This document shows, one piece after another, positions 22,847 to 31,688 of a stretch of 64,000 bases of DNA. The notes beneath the pieces were generated by a model. It saw only the letters and a program-made list of their open reading frames with translations. It was not told the DNA's origin and made no database searches. The stretch lies in assembly GCA_951213105.1 (NCBI GenBank), contig OX578138.1, positions 65,775,037-65,839,036 of the forward strand, read 5' to 3'. The position numbers and the translations under genes are program-made. Source of the stretch: Amaurobius ferox (lineage: Eukaryota > Arthropoda > Arachnida > Araneae > Amaurobiidae). How positions within the stretch are numbered: position 1 is the stretch's first letter; the number at the start of each line of letters is the position of its first letter.

Positions 22847-23584
22847 TATGACAAGTACTTTGGGCGAAAGTGTAGTTTCACGTAGGAGCGTCCGTGTTCA
22901 AATGGCGTCAGGACTCCCGTGTGCGTTCTTTAACGATTTCCAACGTGTCAATCATTTTACGATTCACAGGTAGGTAGTGAGATCGATCTAATTTAGTGGA
23001 AACCAATTCTCCATCATTTCCACTCATTTTAACGATACGCAAAAGAGGCGCTGCACGTCTCCCACAATTTGCGGTTCCACAATGTCCGAATATGCAAACA
23101 ATACACGATAATGGGCGTTTACGTCTGCTACATAGGTTCATTTCACCATCATTTCATGGTCAGATTCCGAAAAAATCACCATGGGGTCGAAACCCAGCAC
23201 TTGGGCTAATCCATCTTGTAAAATCACCTTATCTTTATTCTTCACTTCAATGCGAACTCGCTTCGTTATAAGACTATAACGGAAAGATATCTTGTTTTAG
23301 TGTTCTTTAATGAATATAGTCTTTAAAACGTCGGGTATACTTTCGTAAAATCCTGGTGGGAATCTTCGCCCAATCATTTTTCCATCATTCAGATCAAATC
23401 CTACAAAATTATTCTCGTTTGTAATGTTCATCCAAGTGTAGGGATATCAAAACTCGGTCAGGCCTATTTCCCACGCTCCCTTTAACTCTATAGGGGAGGA
23501 AAATCCAGTTATAAAATGAGAAATTTTATTCTCTGGAAAAAAACTCATCGAGCTGTCGCTGGGCAGTGTCACGTAGAAACGCAT
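22846..23584 (-). pseudogene. Polinton penton-like minor capsid protein (broken)
   Basis: The start is the ATG at 23584-23582 (MRFYVTLPSDSSMSFFPEN). The next segment reads GAWEIGLTEF followed by a stop, then YPYTWMNITNE, PPGFYESIPDVLKTIF, and after further breaks VLFAYSDIVEPQIVGDVQ, APLLRIVKMSG and HGRSYVKLHFRPKYLS ending at the TAA 22848-22846. This order of motifs matches the penton-like single-jelly-roll protein encoded upstream of the capsid gene in Polinton-type elements, which would form capsid vertices. At least three frameshifts or stops are present. The stop/start overlap with the next gene is preserved. Confidence 0.7.
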
Positions 23585-23604
23585 CTCGATGATTGATTTT
23601 TTAA

Positions 23605-24083
23605 AGATAAAGTTCCGCTCTTTTATAAGGTGGATAAATCAGAGGCAGGAATCCACTAGTTAAATTTGTTGGGTGTATCCAGTATCTACGATATTTCACA
23701 ATATATTCCAAATGCTTTTTTCAATATCGTTTCTTTAAAAAATATTCGATAGGGTATTCCTCTTTCATTCTAACTTTTTGCAATTCTTACAAGTAAAAAG
23801 TCCCCTGAATCACTTCTCCTAGTAAATCTTTAATTCTGTAAACAGCTGGTTCTTTTTAACACATCCCCTTTACTCTAAAAAATTCTTCCGACCAGTTTGT
23901 TTCATACCCCTTTTCAAAAGTATTTTTTACCTTGAACACTCGCACCAAAGAATATAGATATAAAGAAGAGAAGCTCCCATTGGGCGAAATCGCGGTAAAC
24001 GCGAAATCCGCCGCATGCGCCAAGATAATTTGACGGAGGTATGCCGAGAAAATAACATTTCGGGGTCGCAACAGGTTGCCCAT
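23605..24083 (-). pseudogene. Polinton integrase, C-terminal part only (broken)
   Basis: The first frame (24083-23856) contains ISPNGSFSSLYLYSLVRVFK and NTFEKGYETNWSEEFFRVKG, the small SH3-like barrel found after the retroviral-type catalytic core in Polinton integrases. After a stop, other frames continue with YRIKDLLGEVIQGTFY, ELQKVRMKEEYPIEYFLKKR and a chromodomain-like segment with aromatic residues. The catalytic DDE core is absent, so the element is cut at about 24.1 kb. Polintons also encode a protein-primed DNA polymerase; no trace of one is seen here. The gene precedes the penton-like gene on the same strand. Confidence 0.7.
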
Positions 24084-24099
24084 TCAGCTTTTTCTCCCG

Positions 24100-25020
24100 C
24101 TTTGTCTTTTTAATGCCTACGAAATCTTTTTATATAAGACTTTGTAGTATCAAATAGGTTTTTTTGCGGTATTGTAATAGTAATAATATTGATGTGATTT
24201 TAGTATAGACTATTTTTTTTAAATTATGCAAAACTGATCACGTTACATATTTTTTTCTCATAAATTTTGTATTACATGATTTGTGTATCTATCGTATAAC
24301 ATGGGACACGATTTTATGTTATGAAGAAATTCAGAATAAGAATATAAAATGAACTTTATCAAATGCCGAAAACTTGAAATTATATTTATATTTTCTAAAT
24401 TTGTCTTAAAATACTCACATTAATTTCATGCTATTAAAAATTAGTTTTTTTTACAAATATATTCTTAAAAGAAATTATTTACTTATTGGTAAAAAAATTA
24501 GAAAAAAATTTACATATTAGTAAAATATGTGAATTTTTCCTTAATGAAAAGGAAAACCTAATCAATCCCTTACCTTCACTTATGAAATAGTATAAAAATT
24601 ATTTTTAACACATTATTGTTTTATATATATTCCTTAATTTTAATAAAAGTAGAGGAAAAAATTGAAGGGCATAAACGTATTCCAAGAAACAATTTTAATT
24701 CATAAATAATCAAATTAGTTTGCAAGGATAACTCAAATTTGTACATTTTGAGTGACAAAATTAACATATGGCTTTAAAAAACATAAACATAAAACATAAA
24801 GTAAGATTTCTTTGCACTGATCCCTTTATAATCGAAAATGCAATTAGCAAATAAGATAATAAAATTTCATCTTGTTTAATTTAAAATTTTTAATTGTACT
24901 TAAAATTTAACACAACTAAAAAATACTAAATTGTATGAATTAAATATTTTTCTTAAAAGTATTGAGGGGCCAAAATTTTTAAGCAATGTCAATGTTTCAG
25001 AAAATAAACAGTCATTCCAC
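24100..25020. other. AT-rich intergenic stretch; nothing recognised
   Basis: Very AT-rich sequence between the truncated Polinton and the inverted R3 copy. I see no gene, RNA or clear repeat. Confidence 0.4.
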
Positions 25021-25027
25021 TCTTTAT

Positions 25028-25720
25028 TACTTTCCTTATATACATAATGTATAAGGAAAGTATTGTGACGGGGTCGAAAATTCGAATTCGATTTTTCGAC
25101 GGGAGAGCACGTTTCAAGCATCCCTGATCACGAATTAAACACTTTTGAAGTGATGTCTGTGTGTGAAGGTATGTGTGTGTGTGTGTGTCAGTGAGTCTGT
25201 GGAGACGATAACTGACGAACGGATGGACCGATTCGAACGAAATTTGGTACAAAAATCACAATCCGTGAACACTGGAAGCCTATTGTTTTTATACGCAATC
25301 GAATGTTCAGAACCCCCCCCCTCCCTAAATTTTCGCGTGAAATTTTGAAAAAATCGTCAAAAAATCAAAATCGCTAATAAAGTTACGCAAATAGACATTT
25401 CTTATGTAATTTTTCATTAGAAAACGATTAACATAAATTTTAGAACGCTAACATGAACCGTTCTCGAGATATTGCACATTTTTCAAAAAAATTATCAAAA
25501 AGTTATATAAAATAAAATAAAAATATTTCCTATTGAGGAACATGTTCACTTTTCATATGTAATACCATGCGATAAATTTGGTGACATCATTCTCGTGGAT
25601 CTAGCTCGTTCCATTCGTGAAAAAAGATACTTTGAGTAATAGTTTTGTATTTGAACACCAATACTCATTTACCTGCTGTAAGAATAATTTATTTCTCCGT
25701 CCATAACGCTTGGCGAGATT
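25028..25720 (-). repeat. Interspersed repeat 'R3', minus copy
   Basis: Reverse complement of 14690-15384 with moderate divergence, including the 35-base terminal palindrome (25028-25062), a (GT)n run at about 25165-25190 and the 'gaacgagctagatccacgag' landmark near 25600. The open frames within it are antisense or microsatellite artefacts. Confidence 0.65.
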
Positions 25721-25870
25721 TTGGCGACGACTTCGGCGGAATGTCGCCAACTTGGCGACATTTTTAATTGTTGCTAAATTAACAAAAATCTCGCCAAATG
25801 GATAAAAATGACGCTAAATCGATGAAAATGACGACTAATTGAAGAAAATTCAATATCTTGTAAAGAATAT
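25720..25870. repeat. Fragment of the 'tcgccaa' sub-repeat found inside the 2.3-kb unit
   Basis: Dense in TCGCCAA/TTGGCGA words (for example 'ttggcgacgacttcgg', 'aacttggcgaca', 'ctcgccaaatgg'), as in the 2.3-kb units at about 1380-1800 and the tandem block at 55.2-56.0 kb. The remaining sequence to about 26250 is anonymous. Confidence 0.45.
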
Positions 25871-26249
25871 AAGTATCTACTATAAGAATAACATTTTTTT
25901 AACTGTAAAAGTAGTAAATTCATTGCATTATATAAGAAAAGTCATGTGTTGCCCACATCAGATTTTTTTATCAAATAATCCAAATAAGAAAAAGTGCTAG
26001 AAACTAATGTATTTAGAGATGCATTAAAATCAATAGAAATAAAGAATATAACCTAGTCATTTCACAGTATAAATAACCAAAAAGTATTTTTTTCATAAAT
26101 ACCGTAGCATACTAAAAATATTAAGGATACTTTGGAAATATGCATATGTAAAAAAATAAATATATCGAGTAAATAGGAATGACAATGCAAAATACATTTA
26201 ATTCATTGCGCAAATGCAACTTATAAATAAAATAATTTCAATAATAATA

Positions 26250-26803
26250 ATAATAGTTTGAAAGTCCAATGAAAAAGAAGTTAGAAGCTGTTACTCGAAA
26301 AACCCAACTTTCTAACTAGCCTACAAAATAAAAGTATAAATCAGCAAATCGTCAATCAAATGGGAAAAAATACAAATTTCGAATCATCAAGTTAAAGAAA
26401 ATAAAAAAAAATCAATGGTATGGAATCGATAAAAGAAAAACAAACGAAATCCAAGCAATAATGCTATACACGTGGACAAGGCTAAGCCTAAATAATGGAA
26501 TTGTTCACTTCGCCAAAACTCTTTATCGGGTCCAAGTATTTTGTCGAAGCAAGCACAAAATATGTATGTTTCTTAAGAAATAAATAGGTTATATCTATAA
26601 ACAATTTCTACTTGGACAACATACATAAAAAAGGAAAAATAAAAGGAAACAAGAATACCTGGTAAATAACACTACAAATTCACGAACCTGTCGAATGGGG
26701 CTTATAATAGAAAGGCTAATGTTTAAGAGGATGTAAAAATAAAAGTGTTATTAATACAAGAGAATGGAAATGTCAGGCTAATATAAGATACTATGAATAG
26801 AAT
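26250..26803 (-). mobile_element. 3' non-coding region of RT copy 3
   Basis: Minus-strand sequence matching 9346-10032, without the R2 insertion. The junction 'attcatag...ttatattagcctgac' is uninterrupted here, giving the empty site for R2. Confidence 0.65.
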
Positions 26804-27663
26804 TCATGAAAATCCTGTTAATCTAAATTTTTTAATTATACCATTTACTAAATAACAGGGATATTTATATAAATTACTGGTAATTTTTAGATTATTTATA
26901 TGTATAGCATGAAATTCTTTATCAGATAATCTATAAATTCTAAAAAGCTGATTAAGTGTAATATTTCTAAACATTAGAATCGAGTTGCAGGAATTAAATG
27001 GTAAGATTTTATTAATGTTAAAATTAAAAATCATTTTTATCACATAAATTAGTAACAATTCTATTAGAAGGATCAATAAAAAGATTTAAATCCAAAAAAT
27101 TAATATTATTGCTAATAATAGCTTCATTAGGAATTAATTCCAAATTATCTGGATAGAAATCTATATCTATGACATAATTCTCAGTATCTACTAAGCAAAT
27201 CAGATCATCAACATATCTGTATAATGTATAATCTATTGAAGTAAACGACTGTTCATAATGATAAAGGTATAAATTAGCTAACATACTGCTACTGCAGCCA
27301 CCCTGTGGAACTCCTGAGACTTGTATAATTTATTTCCTTGAAAAATATAATTATTGAAAATAACAAAGAGAAGAAGTTTAGGAAAAATTGGTTTGAGTTG
27401 ATAGATTAGTAATATAAGCATTATATAGAGCTAAAATTACATCATACAGATCAGCGATCTTAATATTATTAAAAAGACCTTTAAAATCAAAAGTTTGAAA
27501 TCCTATTAGTTTTCTAAGTGATGTTAATTTATTCTTTAATTCTTTACTATTATTGAGAATAAGGAAATTATTGCTAGACTGACGTAAACTATCATTTATT
27601 AGATTTAAAGTATTTAGTAGTAATTTACTCGCAGTAGTAGAGTAAGTATAATGACCACTAGCT
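26804..27663 (-). pseudogene. Penelope-like reverse transcriptase, copy 3 (broken)
   Basis: On the minus strand the segment reads KLIGFQTFDFKGLFNNIKI, then a frameshifted palm segment, GVPQGGCSSSMLANLYLYHY, the catalytic YRYVDDLI, IDFYPDNLELIPNEA, INFLDLNLFID and, in a shifted frame, ILPFNSCNSILMFRNI to a terminal FS stop. It is closer to copy 1 than to copy 2, with the same words such as TSIDYTLYRYVDDLI. The N-terminal part is missing because the sequence flips orientation at about 27664. At least two frameshifts and two stops. Confidence 0.75.
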
Positions 27664-28070
27664 ACTGTTCTGATTCGTTTGTTTAGAAATATTATACTTA
27701 ATCAGCTTTCTAGAATTTATAGATTATCTGATAAAAAATTTCATGCTATACATATAAATAATCTATAAATTACCAGCAGTTTATATATATATCCCTCTTA
27801 TTTAGTAAATTGTATAGTTAAAAAATTTAGATTAGCTGGATTTTCATGAATTCTATTCATAGCATCTTATATTAGCCTGACATCTCCATTCTCTTTTATT
27901 AATAATACTTTTATTTTTACATCCTCTTAAACATTAGCCTTTCTATTATAAGCTCCACTTTTTGGTAGCTCTGATTGTATATTATTACTTTTTCTTGTCT
28001 TTTCGCATTACTGTTATTTATTTCTTACGAAGGGCAACAGTAGATCATTTCTTTTTCCTTTGCGAATGGC
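27664..28070 (+). mobile_element. RT copy 4: inverted 3' fragment abutting copy 3
   Basis: Plus-strand sequence from 'gtttagaaatattatacttaa' (the thumb-like tail of the RT) through 'attcatagcatcttatatta' and the beginning of the 3' region. It abuts copy 3 in the opposite orientation at about 27664-27677, so the two fragments are joined at their internal broken ends. This also shows an R2-free junction at about 27855-27875. Confidence 0.65.
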
Positions 28071-28077
28071 AAAGTTT

Positions 28078-28301
28078 AGACATGTTTAAACCAGGCAATT
28101 TATATTTCAATGCCGTCATTTGAATGAAGTTCATTTTCTTCGATGAAATTTTCAAATATAATAAATTAATGTAGTATTGTGATAATATTAAAAATATTAC
28201 TGAGGAATGTATAGCATTTTAGAGATGTTTATATAAAATTGCATTGAACTTGGAAAGTGTTTCATAATCAATGCATTATGCATGATTGATCTTTCTTGTT
28301 C
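28078..28301 (+). mobile_element. Partial copy of element R2
   Basis: Matches the last about 220 bp of 8051-9345, from 'ttatatttcaatgccgtcat' to 'gcatgattgatctttcttgt', with the same near-palindromic terminus. The beginning of the element is missing. Confidence 0.65.
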
Positions 28302-28422
28302 TTTGTGCGCAGATGCGATGTATTTCGAAGATTGAAACATTTCTTTAACATATTTAATTGTAAGTAAGGGGAAAAAAGAGTTTTTATACATAAATCTGTC
28401 AATTAATTGTTGAAATATCTTG

Positions 28423-29241
28423 TTAATTATCGACATTTTCACTACTTGTAGGCCGAACACTGCATGCTGTTGGCACATTTCGGGAGCGGTAGCCCGATGG
28501 TTTGCACGCTGCCACAACTGCCGCCGTGTTCATGAGGAGTACGATCACGTTAAACATGTGGGTCCGTAAGTCCTTCCGAGAGGTTGGTGGTAGGGGAAAG
28601 AGGGTACGGTCTCTGCAGATGTCTCCCCCACTGGGTTCCGGTCTAAATTGGGTGGCACTTCCCTGCCGTCCAAACGGTTACCTTACACCTTTCTGGTAGG
28701 TCGGACGGTCTGGGTCTCAACAACAACAACTACTTGTAGGCCAATAGTCAGCTATTTTCTTATAAAATTGTTGATATTCTTCTGGAACGTAAGGAAGCAG
28801 CTTAGATATGTCTTTTATCTTAGCTGATTTAATCGGAACTCTTCCGTCAGGATGCGCTTTTTCTGGAGGTAACTTTGGAGTAGGTTTGCCGGCATACCTT
28901 AGCCTAAAAGTATGACACAAAATACCGTCAATAAATTGACTGGCGATCACACATCTTTTAGTTTTCTTGCGGTATTTAAAATGCATTAGAGAACTTATCC
29001 CAAAATGAACCTTCTCTTCTCTACTAACTGTCCGAGAAGATGTTTCTTGAGATATACAGGACTTTTTATAATACCTTGGCTACGAGAACTTAAAGTTCAT
29101 CACTTCATTAGCACCAACCACTTTCACATCAAATTTTTCCTATCTGCAGTTAGTCTTAATTAATTTATCAACATCCTCGATTTCATAAATTCTATCATGA
29201 GATCTAAGATTCCTTTTGATTAGCGCAAATTCCCTATCGCA
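28423..29241 (-). pseudogene. Fragment of a DDE-transposase-like protein, split by a SINE
   Basis: Starting near 29241 the minus strand reads CDREFALIKRN, RIYEIEDVDKLIKTNC, a stop, FDVKVVGANEVMNFKF, a stop within an aromatic pair, PRYYKKSCISQETSS, then an open segment (28986 downward) with CVIASQFIDGILCHTF and DISKLLPYVPEEYQQFY. The coding sequence is interrupted at 28729-28454 by a SINE and, beyond it, ends SSENVDN plus stop at 28423. The pattern resembles the C-terminal part of a large arthropod protein family with a transposase-like (DUF7869-type) domain; that assignment is from memory of the family and uncertain. Two nonsense codons precede the SINE, so it was probably already a relic. 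Confidence 0.5.
28455..28728 (+). mobile_element. Full-length tRNA-derived SINE with target-site duplication
   Basis: A 274-bp insert is flanked by a perfect 14-bp direct repeat, actacttgtaggcc, at 28441-28454 and 28729-28742. Near its 5' end is an A-box-like tagcccgatgg (28490-28500) and, 45-50 bp later, a degenerate B-box-like ggagtacgatc, the internal Pol III promoter layout of tRNA-derived SINEs. The 3' end has the conserved block ttaccttacacctttctggt...gggtctcaacaa followed by a short (CAA)n tail. The same 3' block occurs alone at 21226-21273 and 61610-61659. The partner LINE is not identified; the Jockey element in this window does not obviously share the tail. Confidence 0.85.
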
Positions 29242-30050
29242 CGATAGGGAATTTGCGGGGAATTTGCGGGAATTTGCAGGGAAAGTAATACTCGTTTCTT
29301 TAGCAGTATGGACATTTTAATTATTTCTGTATTAAAAACGACTACTTTAGAAACTTACAATCGTTTAACCTCTCATTTCAGTACGACATATCTCAATTTA
29401 TCTTCTTTGATGAATATTTTTAATTAACCGAAAAATAAACTATTCACTTTCATTAAAATATATACACGAGTTTTTTTTAAGGAAAATCGATATATATATA
29501 TATTTCTTTTCTCGCTCGTATATACATTGCAGAATTTGTTAGTAAATGTATACATCTTTCGAACGCTAGTCAGTGACTACGGTAAAAATGAGTGGTAGTG
29601 TACATTCACTTAAAATCACTTAAAGTGCACTTTAGCAAATGAAATCTTTAAATATAAGTTGCTATTCAAGTATTCCAAATAGCTTATTTCATCATGAAGA
29701 TAAATTTCGATGTTTAATGAGTTTAGTTTCAATTTTTATTGGCCATCATCATCCATTTACCATGACCGTCACTATCGTGATATTCACAATGGTGACGACA
29801 ATGACACGCTATGGTAAAAATAATGCCCTTACGTTCCTATGCATTCTATACTACGCAAGTTGTTTATTGACGGTGGTGACCATGCTCTATAGCCAGCTTC
29901 TAAACAGCCGTTACACTCATTTAGCAGCCAGGGAAATTTCGGAAGGTATCAATACCATGTTATTGGTAATACGTGGCGTAGGCTACAAAATTTTTGCCTA
30001 CGAAACTTACCATTTAAATGCTTTACTTTCTACCATTTAAATGCCTTTTA
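29242..30050. other. Anonymous sequence; small palindrome and short tandem repeat only
   Basis: At 29230-29280 there is a palindrome (ttccctatcg/cgatagggaa) and a short run of gggaatttgc repeats. The 133-residue plus-strand frame at 29639-30040 is the only sizeable open frame; it shows hydrophobic segments but no family I recognise and no supporting gene context. Confidence 0.3.
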
Positions 30051-30261
30051 AGGGTAGAAAATTCTTTGAAACGTGTCACTGTAAGCAAATAAAGTGTAAC
30101 CATTTTCTAAAATATACACCACGTGACAGTGAAAATGAAACACCAAGAAGGAGTGGGCAGAAAGTGATGAAAATCGGTTAACAGGAAGAGACAGCAACAA
30201 ACAATAAGTGATGTTTATTGCAACATGATACACCTATACACTGAGCAATAACACCGTCTGA

Positions 30262-31400
30262 TCAGTAGGTTGTAGGACCACCGCGGGCGGCGATACAGGC
30301 AGCAACACGTTTAGGCACAGAGTCAACGAGCATGCGGATGGTGTCCTGAAGAATGGCTGCCCATTCCCTGTCAATAATTTGCCAGAATTTTTCTCCTGAA
30401 CGCGGCGGTGGCAGCGCACGCAAGCGGCATCCAATCACGTTCCAGACGTGTTCGATTGGTGAGAGATCAGGGGAGACTGGTTGTCAGCGAAGCACCTGGG
30501 TACATTGCAGGGCATGTTGGCTGATGCGTACCGTGTGTCGTCGGGCGTTAACTTGCTGGTAAATGGCATTGGGCACCCCTGAAAGAAGGGTAGTGTCACC
30601 GGCCGCAGCACTCACCCACGTGTCGTTGGGTCGTTATAGTGCTCTTAATACGGCCCAGAGGTGACCTGATATCGTAGGCGATGGCGCCCCAAACCATGAT
30701 GCTGCAGTGTAGCATCCCACAGATACTGCCGGATTGGACCTATCACCACTTCGGCTCCAGATTCGTACATGGTGACTGTCATTGAAAAAACAGAAGCGTG
30801 ACTCGTCTGAGAACACGACCCTGCGCCATTTGGCCGTCCACGTAGCTCTATCCCAACACCATTGCAAACGGAGGCGTTTGTGTTGTTGGGTCAATGACAG
30901 TCTTCTTAACGGGCGCCATGAGTGCAGGTCGCCGACGATTAATCGGCGGATAATGGTCCTGATCGATATGGGAAAATCAAGGGTGTCCTTCTCATGCTGC
31001 AAAAGGGCGACGGAAGTGGCCAGTCAGACCGGCGTTCCATACATGCGGACGTTGCTCCGACTGTACCGGCTCTCCTCAAACGTGCCACATTCCCGTATTC
31101 CAACCATCTTCGCCACGGTCGGCACACCGTGGATGTGTGTTGGTGGCTGTCCGCTGAGATTTGACGTATGGACCAATTTGCCCTTCAGAGTCCGATCACT
31201 ATACCCCTCGTGAAATCGCCTGTCTGTTGGAACTGCCTCGGTTGGCAGCGGCCTGGCATTCTCTGCTACTACACGTTTCCTCTGAGACAAAAAATTGGAA
31301 AATGATTTCCCTGGCAGACAGAACAGCTCGACTATTGCCGATTGAAAGTCGAGTGTCGTACAGGACAGAGCACCAGGCGCGATGCGCCTTTAATCTCCAG
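30262..31400 (-). pseudogene. Tc1-like transposase (broken)
   Basis: The minus strand carries several overlapping frames of a Tc1/mariner-type transposase. A helix-turn-helix region RTIIRRLIVGDLHSWRPLRR is followed by the first catalytic Asp motif WRRVVFSDESRFCFF and RIWSRSGDRSNPAVS (31002-30634). The C-terminal catalytic Glu region PDLSPIEHVW lies near 30465, and the end reads ACIAARGGPTTY before a stop at 30262-30264. The reading frame changes at least three times, so no active protein is possible. A terminal motif like cacgtgacagtgaaaatgaa lies about 140 bp beyond the 3' end (30119), but I could not find its inverted partner at the other side. Confidence 0.8.
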
Positions 31401-31688
31401 TTTCAATATGTGGTTCTTATCGTCAAACTGTGACATTAATTCAGTGACCCTAATTGGAGGTTCGAGGTTTTTATTTACTACTTTTTATTATTTGTCCTAG
31501 CTCCTAGTGTGGCAGTTTGTTTCACATTTAGAGTTTAAGCAATTTGGGGGGGTTGGTGCAGATCTAAGGGTTATCTAGCGTTTTGGCAGATTGGAGTTCA
31601 GAATATTTTCTTTTATAAAATAATAGTCACGAGTTTTATTTAAAATCAGATATTTGAGGTGGGATCTTTTAATTCCGATTATCGATGT

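Noticed and set aside
29639..30040. 133-residue plus-strand open frame with hydrophobic segments
   Set aside because: No start context, family resemblance or neighbour supports it; left unannotated as a gene.
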